A DNA stretch of 64,000 nt from Candidatus Hodarchaeota archaeon (GTDB lineage: Archaea > Asgardarchaeota > Heimdallarchaeia > Hodarchaeales > YT1-039), in the NCBI GenBank assembly GCA_016840025.1, contig JAEOTF010000090.1, positions 1 through 64,000 of the forward strand, read 5' to 3'. A program made the translations under genes and the position numbers. This document shows positions 25,973 through 34,158 of the stretch, piece by piece. Within the stretch, counting starts at the first letter, position 1. Every line of letters starts with the position of its first letter. Below the pieces are notes generated by a model. That model did no database searches, was not told the origin of the DNA, and saw nothing but the letters and a program-made list of their open reading frames with translations.

Positions 25973-27472
25973 CTACAAGACATTTGAACGAATACTAGCA
26001 TTCCAAAACGTTTTCTTTAATTCTGCAACCCACGTTTTAATTTTCTCAAAATTCTCTTCTTCTATCTCTTTTGGACTACAAACCATAGTTACCATATTTT
26101 TTAAATTAAACAATGTTTCAGGTAAGATACGAATTTTATTATCTACTACCTCTAATTCCTGAAGATCTTCCAAATTGCCGATAGATGAAGGGATCGATTC
26201 AATTTGATTATTAGCTAGTGCTAAGCTACGAAGTTTGGATAAATTGTCGATATTTTCTGGAATCGAAACTAATTGATTATTCCTTAACCAAAGCTTAGTA
26301 AGACTTGTAAGAGAAGAGATTTGAGGGACACTAGTGAGTTCATTATCAATGGCATTAAGATTCTGTAGATTAATTAGCCTTCCAATGCTGTCAGGAAGTT
26401 TTACTAACTTGTTAAAGGATATGTTAAGATATTTGAGTTTTGTGAGATTTCCTAATTCAGGTAGGCTGGTTAATTCATTTTTATGTAATTGTAACTCTTC
26501 TAATTCAGTTAGATTTCCTATACTATCAGGTATTGTTGATAATTGCATATAACCCATTTTTAGTTTTTTAAGCTTCTTTAGCCTACCTATGCTTTCAGGA
26601 AGGGATTGTTCAATTACTACTTCTGTCAAATCGAGTTCTGTAAGCTCTGTAAAGTCACCTATACATTCAGGAAGGAATTTTATTTTTTTAAGTTCTTTCA
26701 GTTTTAATTTTCCTATTTTCATTCCCTTACTTGCTACTGAACGGTCAAAATAGGCGTTATTTAATAAAGCCTCATATTTTTCTTCAACACCTGCCTCTTT
26801 TACGAATTTCCTTAAGAGAAATTGATCTGACGAAGGATGAGGATCTGCAGTAAATGCTCGTATCCAAATCACATTTTTTGCTCTCTTTAGATCTACGGAT
26901 GAGAGCCTGAATGGAAATTCTACTGAATTTTTTCGATTCTTCCCATCAAACACAGTAATTTTGCATATTAAATCTTCATCTACTGGAATTACATCATTTT
27001 CGATATCCAAACACTCAACCATGATGAGAGAGCCTTCGGAGTCGGGAACAAATGTAGGAAATTGAGGGACTGCTACTACGAAGTCATCATTTGTGCTTGA
27101 ACCTGTAGTATTTTCAGTTTCAACTCTTTTTTCAATCTTTAATGCTTTTTCTTCCATCTTTTCCGATCTGAAAGTAATTTCAACATTTGTTACAACCCCC
27201 GTTTTTGGACCTGTATTGTTAATTAAAATAGGAACGTACAGATATTTCTCATCTGCTTTTTGCCCTCTACTTGGATGGTATAATCCATAGGTAACAAAGG
27301 GTTCTACTGCTAATTTAGCGCCACCTTGCATTTTATACCAGTTATAGAGTGATAATAACCCTGCACCAACCCCAGGAACTGCCGCTGCAGCATAACCAAA
27401 GATTTCGTCACTAAAACTCATCGTTTCCACCATAGAATGACTTATTAAGACCTTTTTTCTATAAATATCCAT
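25973..27472 (-). CDS. Leucine-rich-repeat protein with N-terminal hydrophobic segment
   Basis: The N-terminus has one hydrophobic helix (FGYAAAAVPGVGAGLLSLY, about residues 25-43) that may anchor it. A beta-rich domain of about 150 residues follows (LYVPILINNTGPKTGVVTNV, PFRLSSVDL). From about residue 240 there are roughly nine 23-residue LRRs of the type LTELEELQLHKNELTSLPE, like plant/animal intracellular LRRs. A short helical tail closes it. It is co-directional with E1 (gap 14 bases) and E2, so it could present substrates to the conjugation machinery. No F-box or kinase domain is visible. The start could also be at a later ATG (MSFSDEIF). Confidence 0.75.
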   Translation of the reverse strand: MDIYRKKVLISHSMVETMSFSDEIFGYAAAAVPGVGAGLLSLYNWYKMQGGAKLAVEPFVTYGLYHPSRGQKADEKYLYVPILINNTGPKTGVVTNVEITFRSEKMEEKALKIEKRVETENTTGSSTNDDFVVAVPQFPTFVPDSEGSLIMVECLDIENDVIPVDEDLICKITVFDGKNRKNSVEFPFRLSSVDLKRAKNVIWIRAFTADPHPSSDQFLLRKFVKEAGVEEKYEALLNNAYFDRSVASKGMKIGKLKLKELKKIKFLPECIGDFTELTELDLTEVVIEQSLPESIGRLKKLKKLKMGYMQLSTIPDSIGNLTELEELQLHKNELTSLPELGNLTKLKYLNISFNKLVKLPDSIGRLINLQNLNAIDNELTSVPQISSLTSLTKLWLRNNQLVSIPENIDNLSKLRSLALANNQIESIPSSIGNLEDLQELEVVDNKIRILPETLFNLKNMVTMVCSPKEIEEENFEKIKTWVAELKKTFWNASIRSNVL

Positions 27473-27486
27473 ATATTTTTTGCATT

Positions 27487-28755
27487 TTAGACTATTTTCA
27501 CCTTTAGATAAAACTGTCCACTTGATGTTGTGATAGAAAGTATGTCACCAGAACGGATGGTAGTGTCTTTAATCGGTTTATTTAATGGCATATTTACTCT
27601 CCATATTTGACTAATATCATTAAGTCTTATAATTAATAAGACTTGCTCATGATCATGAATAACATCATTGAGTACTTCAAAAAAATCTTTGAGCTTGTCC
27701 TTTGAATCTATTGAAACCGTCTCAATTTTGTCCTTAATTAGATCATAAGAGAATTTCTGGCAGTGTACACATTCTGGATCCCGCTCAACGGTAATAGTTT
27801 GGATTTGTAGATTTCGAAGATTAATCATAGCATAACTTGCACCGCTTCCATCCAATCGCGGACCAATATCTCTCTTTTTCTGTCGATGAAGCAGTTTAAT
27901 AATCTCATGAGTTTGTATTCCCGCCACTACTGCCGCTGGGGTGAGAAGAGTGGCTTGTTTTTCCTCTAAGATCTGTGAAATCTCCATTTCGCTAAACTGC
28001 TCCCATTCTCCTCCACTAAATTGATCTGCATATTCATTTGCGAGGATAAGTATTTCTTTTATATCATTAATATCCTCTAAATTGGGAGGACGTCCACAAC
28101 GATTTTGAAACTCAACATCTGCTTTGAATATACAATGTTCTCGGCGTTCGGGGAGACCTCGGAGGATACAAGGATTAGGAGCTGCACTTTCAGTAGGTCG
28201 ATATCCGAGGCACCACAAACAGGGAGTTTCATTTGGTGTTACTATTGAGATATGACCATCAAAAGCAGAAAAACCCGCTTCCACTAATGGTTTGTTAGTC
28301 AAAAGTGCAATAAGGTTTAATGTGAGTCTATGAACAAACCCATCCACTGCACTTACTATCACATCTGCTGAATCAAAAATCTTCGTAGACACTTTTTCTA
28401 CCCGATCACAAATCGCCTGTATCTCAATAAATCGATTCATTTCATTGAGGGTACGTTTTGCCGCTTCTACTTTTGGCTTTCCTCGATCTTTCCATCGAAA
28501 TAAGAGTTGACGAGATAGGTTAGAGGTTTCCACTATATCATAATCAATGAGTGTAAGTTTTCCTATACCCATTAGAGTTAATCGAGTCGCTACTTCACAC
28601 CCGATAGCTCCAATTCCCCCAATCACTACATGGGCATTCTTGAGGATTTCTTGACTCCAATCTCGTTGGTATAATGAAACCCTTAGAGATCGGTCTAGAA
28701 ATTCTCTTTCTTCTGGAGAAAGCTCCGTATTCTCTTGATTCACTTTAAGCGCCAA
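27487..28755 (-). CDS. E1-like ubiquitin-activating enzyme (ThiF/UBA fold)
   Basis: E1s adenylate the modifier C-terminus and take it over as a thioester. The adenylation domain has GGIGAIG (residues 46-52), DYDIVETSNLSRQ with the Mg/ATP residues (71-83) and GKPKVEA. Zinc is held by C179-x2-C182 and a later CVHC. Between them, NPCILRGLPERREHCIF resembles the PxCTI-P-HCI crossover loop of eukaryotic E1s, making C196 the best catalytic Cys. A C-terminal beta-grasp-like part (IKDTTIRSGDILSITTS) could be the E2-binding domain. TTG at 28755 overlaps the ubiquitin gene by 11 bases; GTG at 28743, just after its TAA, is an equally good start. Confidence 0.92.
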   Translation of the reverse strand: MALKVNQENTELSPEEREFLDRSLRVSLYQRDWSQEILKNAHVVIGGIGAIGCEVATRLTLMGIGKLTLIDYDIVETSNLSRQLLFRWKDRGKPKVEAAKRTLNEMNRFIEIQAICDRVEKVSTKIFDSADVIVSAVDGFVHRLTLNLIALLTNKPLVEAGFSAFDGHISIVTPNETPCLWCLGYRPTESAAPNPCILRGLPERREHCIFKADVEFQNRCGRPPNLEDINDIKEILILANEYADQFSGGEWEQFSEMEISQILEEKQATLLTPAAVVAGIQTHEIIKLLHRQKKRDIGPRLDGSGASYAMINLRNLQIQTITVERDPECVHCQKFSYDLIKDKIETVSIDSKDKLKDFFEVLNDVIHDHEQVLLIIRLNDISQIWRVNMPLNKPIKDTTIRSGDILSITTSSGQFYLKVKIV

Positions 28756-29050
28756 TACTTGCGGACATCACAGTGATCATTGACTTTTTATCCACACCAT
28801 AATCATTTAACGTTTTTTCATCCGCTAGATTCTTTCCTTTAAACAATAGTTGTACACTATATTGACCTACTGGAATGTTGAACTTTTCCATGACTTCTTC
28901 TTTAATTGCGGAAATTTTAGCGTCAGGATCAACTATGATCACCTTTACCTGTTCATCAGGGGGTAGGTTCATGTTCCGAAAGCGAATGGGACGTAGATTT
29001 GATTCAATATCTTCCTCAGCTTCTTCCTCATACTCCGATTCTTCACTCAT
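28745..29050 (-). CDS. Ubiquitin-like modifier with Gly-Ala C-terminus
   Basis: An acidic 30-residue N-terminal extension leads into a beta-grasp fold (about 32-96). The match to ubiquitin is clear in LLFKGKNLADEKTLNDYGV, which parallels the LIFAGKQLEDGRTLSDYNI region. The protein ends SASIGA: there is one glycine and a final alanine rather than Gly-Gly. Removal of the last residue would leave a single C-terminal Gly, as in mature Ufm1. ATG follows GAGGT. The gene is directly upstream of, and overlaps, the E1 gene, which supports that this is the activated modifier. Confidence 0.92.
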   Translation of the reverse strand: MSEESEYEEEAEEDIESNLRPIRFRNMNLPPDEQVKVIIVDPDAKISAIKEEVMEKFNIPVGQYSVQLLFKGKNLADEKTLNDYGVDKKSMITVMSASIGA

Positions 29051-29229
29051 TGTTTTTACCTCAGTTTTTTGTAAGAGAAGGATGTAGATTCAGGGAAGAT
29101 TTCCCATTGAAATAGCTTTCCAATACCAATATGTATTATCGTTATTATTTTTCTTCCTGTTAGAATGAAGGAGAGTAGATCTTTCCAAGGAAACTTCATG
29201 TTTCTAAGGAAATTCATCACATTTTCTGG

Positions 29230-29994
29230 CTATTCATTTAGTAATATTAATTTTTGATTCTGCTGGTCCATAGCAAGATTAGCAAGAGAGTCTGCGATTA
29301 CGTTCTCTTCTCTTCTCACATGAAAAATGGCAACTTTAGTAAAACGGTCTAAAAGCTTTTTAACTTCAGTATATAATGATTGTAACCGAGAAGATTTGAC
29401 CTTATATTCTCCCCTTAACTGTAATACAATAAGCTCTGCATCTAGAAAAACTTGTAATTTCGTAATATCCTGGGATTTAGCTATCTCTAAACCAGCTAAT
29501 AAACCATGATATTCTGCTTCATTATTGGTAGCAATTCCAATACATTGATAACCCTTTAGGATATCTCCATTCGGTAATTCTAAAACAAATCCAAATCCCG
29601 CTGTTCCTGGATTACCTCGGGCCCCTCCATCCGAATATAGCTTCGTCAATTCATTACCTTCTAATTCAATTTGTTTTACATCCATGCATTGGACGGGTTG
29701 TTTTTCTTTCTTACTTTGATCAATATCGGTAAGAAGATCCATACTTGGTTTACAAAATGGTTGAATTAGTTCAATTACTTCATGATTGTCATAATGTGAA
29801 ACTTTACCTGAATTATAAATTATTATAGGAGAGTCCTTGAATCTTCCACGGAATGCTTCATATGGACTACGAACTTCTTCAGCTTTAACATCATCTCTAC
29901 TCTTTAACTCATGACAGAATGTTTTAACACTCTCTTTTGGAATTTTAGTTGATGTTAATTGTGGCATACTATAGAACATCCCATAATCTACCAA
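29230..29994 (-). CDS. rnhA: RNase HI with N-terminal TBP-like substrate-binding domain
   Basis: The C-terminal 140 residues are RNase HI: LYSDGGARGNPG with the first Asp, NNEAEYHGLLAGLEIA with the Glu, LQVFLDAELI and NVIADSLANL with the other acids. The N-terminal 85 residues (VKTFCHELKSRDDVKAEEV, ... SPIIIYNSGKVSHYDNHEV) resemble the TBP-like N-terminal domain of RNase HIII (DUF3378), which binds hybrids; this pairing with a type I catalytic domain is less common. It is upstream of the ubiquitin gene on the same strand, 180 bases away, and may or may not share its transcript. Confidence 0.85.
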   Translation of the reverse strand: MVDYGMFYSMPQLTSTKIPKESVKTFCHELKSRDDVKAEEVRSPYEAFRGRFKDSPIIIYNSGKVSHYDNHEVIELIQPFCKPSMDLLTDIDQSKKEKQPVQCMDVKQIELEGNELTKLYSDGGARGNPGTAGFGFVLELPNGDILKGYQCIGIATNNEAEYHGLLAGLEIAKSQDITKLQVFLDAELIVLQLRGEYKVKSSRLQSLYTEVKKLLDRFTKVAIFHVRREENVIADSLANLAMDQQNQKLILLNE

Positions 29995-30058
29995 TATATC
30001 AGTATTATTATTTTCTCCGATAATTTTCCTATTGGAAGGAAGATTAGCTGAGTTTTCA

Positions 30059-30559
30059 TTAACTTTCTGTCTTTAAGTCAACAATGTATGAAAAGAAGTC
30101 AGTATTAATGCCCTTTTTACCTAAAAGTTTTAAATGTGTTATTATCTGGGCTCTATGGTATGTTGCGTGATCTGTGAATGCTAAAAAATAATCAATACAG
30201 TCCAAAGTAATAGTTTTATCCGCACTTATGGGAAAGCTAAAGACATCATTATTATTTGTCTTTAACGCTTCAATAAATTCATTTAGCGATTTTGTCCAGT
30301 AGTTCATCAATTTTACTCTTGAGAATGTCTTTGCTTTCTCCTCTAGTTCTTTATATTTAGCTTCATCAGAAGAATGAAAGTGCCAGTCATATACAATAGC
30401 GATATGTTCACATAGCCATCTTATACTCATTTTAGTAGCTTCGTTTTGTTTGGTAAATTCATCATCGGATAATTCGTTAACAGTTTTTCGAACCCTTTCC
30501 TCTGCCCAGAGGTAATAATCAGCTAGATTGGTTATAATCTCAGTATTAGCATTGGTCAA
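30059..30559 (-). CDS. DinB-like four-helix protein
   Basis: A four-helix protein of 166 residues with the DinB/YfiT metal-binding His pattern: WLCEHIAIVYDWHFH in helix 2 and FTDHATYHRAQIITHL in helix 4. Members bind a divalent metal, and some are thiol transferases using small thiols; substrates in archaea are unknown. A second, distant DinB-like gene lies at 31730 across the MarR pair. Confidence 0.75.
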   Translation of the reverse strand: MTNANTEIITNLADYYLWAEERVRKTVNELSDDEFTKQNEATKMSIRWLCEHIAIVYDWHFHSSDEAKYKELEEKAKTFSRVKLMNYWTKSLNEFIEALKTNNNDVFSFPISADKTITLDCIDYFLAFTDHATYHRAQIITHLKLLGKKGINTDFFSYIVDLKTES

Positions 30560-30690
30560 AACAACTACCCCATCTTTCTTTGTAATTTCTTGTTTAATTA
30601 ATCTGACTTTTTTTAAATCTTGTTTCCCTTATATAAGTTTAGATCTAGCAACTGTTACATATGGCCAATTTTCTGCTATTCTTACCCCTT

Positions 30691-31140
30691 TCAGGATGAA
30701 TCATAGGATTTGAGGTTTTCTAGAATTCTCTGCAAGTACTTTTCAAATCCCTTAATTTCTTCTGAAGTAAATCTATTATAGAATGCTTTGGTCATTTCAA
30801 CGGATACTCGAACATACTTCTCTTGAAGTTTTTTGTTTTTCTCTGTAAGATAGATCATAATCTTCCGCCGATCTTTTTCGGATGGGACTCTTTTCACATG
30901 ACCAATGTCTTCAAGCCTATCTAGCATAGATGTCATGGTTGATTTGCTCAAAGCTGTTTCTTTTGCTAGTTCCTTAATTGATAAACCGTTTTTTCGCCAC
31001 AGTGCAAATAAAATCCTTCCTTGAGCGGGGTTAATATCAATATCATGTTCTTTTAACATCTTAGTAAATATTCGTCCTGTGATCTGATGTATTTTGGCTA
31101 TAAGATAACCCCCCGCTCTTTGTTCTTTCATTATTCTCAC
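30691..31140 (-). CDS. MarR-family transcriptional regulator
   Basis: Winged-helix regulator of 149 residues: NGLSIKELAKETALSKSTM forms the recognition helix-turn-helix and HVKRVPSEKDRRKIMIYLTE the wing with the DRR signature of the family. It begins with a GTG that overlaps the TGA of the flavin-binding gene, so the two are one operon. MarR proteins are usually repressed-state dimers that release DNA on ligand or oxidant binding; the palindromes at 31628-31658 are candidate operators. Confidence 0.88.
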   Translation of the reverse strand: MRIMKEQRAGGYLIAKIHQITGRIFTKMLKEHDIDINPAQGRILFALWRKNGLSIKELAKETALSKSTMTSMLDRLEDIGHVKRVPSEKDRRKIMIYLTEKNKKLQEKYVRVSVEMTKAFYNRFTSEEIKGFEKYLQRILENLKSYDSS

Positions 31141-31607
31141 ATCAAATTCAAAGTGTTTTTCTCTAATTTAAAGTAAATTTCAACGAATTTAGGCAGTAAT
31201 CGAAGAACTGTATAATCCTCATCTGTCACACCTTTTGGATAATATTTATCCCACCAATCTAACCAGAGTTCCTCTTTGGTTTTTTTATCTGTGATTATCT
31301 CGATTGCTCCACTTAGCATGACTCCTCGAAAATCTTCTGGTTCTGCTCTACAAAAGTATACTGCTACGTTCGGGTTTGTTCTAACATGTTTAACCTTAGA
31401 AGAGGAAGTATTAGTTGAGAAATACACTAATAAATCATTATCATAATTTTTAAACACTTTCGAGAGTTCAGAGAAATATTTCTCATTTCTAAGGTTGAAC
31501 ATCGCTCTTGTATAGGGTATTCCATTTTCACCAATAGTAGTAAGATATGCTGGGATCGTTGTTTTCATTAATTCGATACAAAATTCCTTCATTGCGCTTT
31601 CATTCAT
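31137..31607 (-). CDS. Pyridoxamine-phosphate-oxidase-like flavin-binding protein
   Basis: The split-barrel flavoprotein fold is indicated by PAYLTTIGENGIPYTRAMFNL, LLVYFSTNTSSSKVKHVRTN, NVAVYFCRAEPEDFRGVMLS and the closing WLDWWDKYYP. Members bind FMN or F420; which one applies here cannot be read from the sequence. It is the first gene of an operon with marR, suggesting a stress- or xenobiotic-responsive reductase. Confidence 0.82.
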   Translation of the reverse strand: MNESAMKEFCIELMKTTIPAYLTTIGENGIPYTRAMFNLRNEKYFSELSKVFKNYDNDLLVYFSTNTSSSKVKHVRTNPNVAVYFCRAEPEDFRGVMLSGAIEIITDKKTKEELWLDWWDKYYPKGVTDEDYTVLRLLPKFVEIYFKLEKNTLNLM

Positions 31608-31627
31608 TTTTTATTTCCCCGAAACTA

Positions 31628-31675
31628 ATTCTAATAGAATAATACTATATCGGATAGTTTTATATAATACTAAAA
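31628..31675 (-). promoter_or_regulatory. Promoter with two palindromes, candidate MarR operator
   Basis: On the minus strand a TATA box (tattatataaaa, about 31660-31670) is followed by ACTAT-atcgg-ATAGT (31644-31658) and the perfect palindrome ATTCTA-A-TAGAAT (31628-31640) at the expected start site. A regulator bound there would block transcription of the flavoprotein-marR operon. Autoregulation is inferred. Confidence 0.45.
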
Positions 31676-31729
31676 AATGTTTCGGTCTTCTATCTTACTC
31701 CAAGAAAAAGAGAGCCTTGGTGGGTTTTT

Positions 31730-32233
31730 ATGAGTGACGCAGCACTTTTCTCGTTGGTCTTAGACGAAATTCAAAAACGATTTGTACTTATTTTTCAAGA
31801 TTTATCTTTAGAGGATTTAAAATTTAAATCTGAAAAAAATTCTCCTGCTTTAGGTTGGATTGCTGGTCATCTAACTGGCGGTCAACATGCATATTTGAGA
31901 ATTATCTTACAAGGACAAGAAGCTCCTCATCTGCAAGAATTTAGTAATTTTAGCACAGGGACATCAAGTTGCTATGATTATTCTCCTTCAATTGCAAGAA
32001 TTGTGAAATTATTTGAAATAGAACTCAATCAAATGAAAAAATTTGTACAAAATTTATCGGATGAGCAGCTTAATTCAGCACTCCCTCATTCAGAAACTAT
32101 ACCTCTTTTTTTTAGAGATAAAACAATGAAAAAGATCTTAGCAAACTATTTAGCCCACAAATTGATGCACTTAGGGCAAGCATTGGAGGTAAGACGATTA
32201 TTGGATAAGAACTTGGATAACATTAATTCTTAA
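31730..32233 (+). CDS. DinB-like four-helix protein (second)
   Basis: Helical protein of 167 residues with the metal-binding His pattern GWIAGHLTGGQHAYLRII in helix 2 and LAHKLMHLGQALEVRRL in helix 4. It is only distantly similar to the DinB-like protein at 30059. ATG is the start. It is divergent from the MarR operon and so may share its regulation; ycaQ-like gene follows after 41 bases. Confidence 0.75.
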   Translation: MSDAALFSLVLDEIQKRFVLIFQDLSLEDLKFKSEKNSPALGWIAGHLTGGQHAYLRIILQGQEAPHLQEFSNFSTGTSSCYDYSPSIARIVKLFEIELNQMKKFVQNLSDEQLNSALPHSETIPLFFRDKTMKKILANYLAHKLMHLGQALEVRRLLDKNLDNINS

Positions 32234-32274
32234 TCCATGAATTAAAACCAACATCTGTTTGTAATACCATATAT

Positions 32275-33498
32275 TTGAGATTAGTGAGTAAGTTGAAAAT
32301 CTCTAAAGAAATCGCTAAGCGCATTGTACTTAATTCCACTTATATCTATTCGAATTTTCAGGGAGAACAAGGAATTAAGCGTGTTTTAGATCTTTTGGGA
32401 ACTGTACAATTGGATACTCTCCCTATTGTTGGTCGCAATCATGATCTTATCCTACAATCTCGGGTAGTTGACTACCATGTTGGTCGATTTTTGTCACTTG
32501 CTCATGAAAAAAGATGGGGGTTTGAATATATCGATAAAAATCTCGCTATGATCAAAATTGAAGATTTTCCCCTTTTTTATGCATGGATGTTACAAGGGGG
32601 CTCCAAAAATTACCAAAAAATGGAAGAAGAATTACGAAAAGAAGTTCCAAGTGCCTTTGATGAGGTTTTAGCAAAATTAAAAGAAGTAGAATCAATCTCA
32701 TCTAAAGAATTAATTGTAAAAAGTTTATCCAAACAAGACTACAAAGGACGCCTAATCAAAGTCAGTAAGGTTGGAGCAGCAATTTTAGACTGTTTATGGA
32801 ATCGAGGGACTGCTGTTATCCATCATCGACAGAATTATCGCCGCTATTATGCATTAACCGAAAAAAATATCCCCGATAATTACTTAAATGAAGGATGTCC
32901 TTCAAATGAGCGAGAATTATATCAAAAATGGATATTACGTCGTGTACAACAGATTGGTTTAGCTTCCTCGTTATGGCGGATTCGTGGTGCTCTTCCACAT
33001 ACAAAAGAACTTATGAAACAAAAGAAATTAATCGAAGTACAAATTGAGAAGAAAATAGCTAAATATTTAACAACAGCAGAGATTTTAGAGACCACAGAAC
33101 AAGCTCAACATCCTTTGTATGACGATCGAGTGCGTTTCATTGCTCCCCTGGATCCATTAATCTGGGATAGAAAGCTAACAAAGGAAATTTTCAAGTTTGA
33201 TTATGTCTGGGAAGTCTATAAACCCCCCAAAAAACGACTTCTTGGCTATTATTGTCTTCCTGTTCTATATCAAGACATCTTCCTGGGCCAAATAGATCCC
33301 AAATACGATCGTAAATCTTCTACACTTCATATCAAAAATGGATTTTGGGAAGAGGGTGTTTCAATTTCAGAAGAAGTAAAAGAACGTATAATACAGGCAT
33401 TAGAATTATTTGGGCACTATTTGGGTGCACAATCATTAAATTTTGAGGGAAACGATTCTTTATGGGATAGCATTTGTAAGGAAGTTAATTTTAATTAA
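32275..33498 (+). CDS. YcaQ-type winged-helix DNA glycosylase
   Basis: It belongs to the AlkX/YcaQ (DUF1006, HTH_42) family, whose bacterial members unhook interstrand DNA crosslinks and excise bulky lesions. The catalytic QxD is present in TVQLDTLP (Q45, D47). Other family marks are RNHDLILQSRV, HEKRWGFEY, FIAPLDPLIWDRKL and FDYVWEVYKPPKKRLLGYY. Length about 400 is standard. The start is TTG. The family is mostly bacterial, so transfer is possible, though base composition does not differ visibly from the neighbours. Confidence 0.88.
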   Translation: MRLVSKLKISKEIAKRIVLNSTYIYSNFQGEQGIKRVLDLLGTVQLDTLPIVGRNHDLILQSRVVDYHVGRFLSLAHEKRWGFEYIDKNLAMIKIEDFPLFYAWMLQGGSKNYQKMEEELRKEVPSAFDEVLAKLKEVESISSKELIVKSLSKQDYKGRLIKVSKVGAAILDCLWNRGTAVIHHRQNYRRYYALTEKNIPDNYLNEGCPSNERELYQKWILRRVQQIGLASSLWRIRGALPHTKELMKQKKLIEVQIEKKIAKYLTTAEILETTEQAQHPLYDDRVRFIAPLDPLIWDRKLTKEIFKFDYVWEVYKPPKKRLLGYYCLPVLYQDIFLGQIDPKYDRKSSTLHIKNGFWEEGVSISEEVKERIIQALELFGHYLGAQSLNFEGNDSLWDSICKEVNFN

Positions 33499-33562
33499 TT
33501 GCATGTCAATGACATTACCAAGCACTAATAAGAATTAACTGATATATCTAAGAGGTTTTATT

Positions 33563-34048
33563 TTGACAACAATCTGCGAAAAGTGTGTGAAATCCACAGG
33601 TGGTTGCTGTACTGATACACGTTTTAGTATACATATTTCCGAGTTAGAACCTTTTAAGAAAGCCTTTGAACAAAATCCTTCCATTTCTAAAGGACATAAG
33701 CTAGAGAAATTTGATGGAGATGAAGTCTATCTTTATGACTCTAAGAACAATCCTTGTATTTTCCTCAATATGGAAAAACGTTGTTCAATTTATGAAAAAC
33801 GTCCTTTGACATGCCGTTTATATCCAATTTTGTGGAAAGAAAGATCCAAATACATTGATTTTGCTTGTCCTATATCACACACAGTTCCATTGAGAGAAAT
33901 AATGCAATGGCTAGAAAAAAAGGAAAATAAGGCACAACTCAAAAAAATGGAAGCTTTAGACTTTAATGAACGCCTAGCTCAATATATCAGTATTAGCCAT
34001 GTTATAAAAATTAGTGAATGTTTAGAATTCATCTATAACGAAGTTTAA
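33563..34048 (+). CDS. YkgJ-type Cys-cluster protein (copy 2)
   Basis: Cys pattern CEKCVKSTGGCC at the start, then CIFLNMEKRCSIYEKRPLTCR around residues 75-95, followed by ACPIS. This matches the YkgJ family (and the protein at 14972), with an expected Zn or Fe-S centre. TTG start at 33563 after AAGAGGT. The function is unknown. It is co-directional with the ycaQ-like gene, 64 bases downstream. Confidence 0.8.
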   Translation: MTTICEKCVKSTGGCCTDTRFSIHISELEPFKKAFEQNPSISKGHKLEKFDGDEVYLYDSKNNPCIFLNMEKRCSIYEKRPLTCRLYPILWKERSKYIDFACPISHTVPLREIMQWLEKKENKAQLKKMEALDFNERLAQYISISHVIKISECLEFIYNEV

Positions 34049-34158
34049 GGAATTAGTGAAATACAATCAGCGTTTACTTTGAACTAATCTGCAAAGAAAT
34101 ATGATTGATTTTCAGCTATAGCCGGTGGGAAATTAACAAAATCACATAGCTGCGAATT

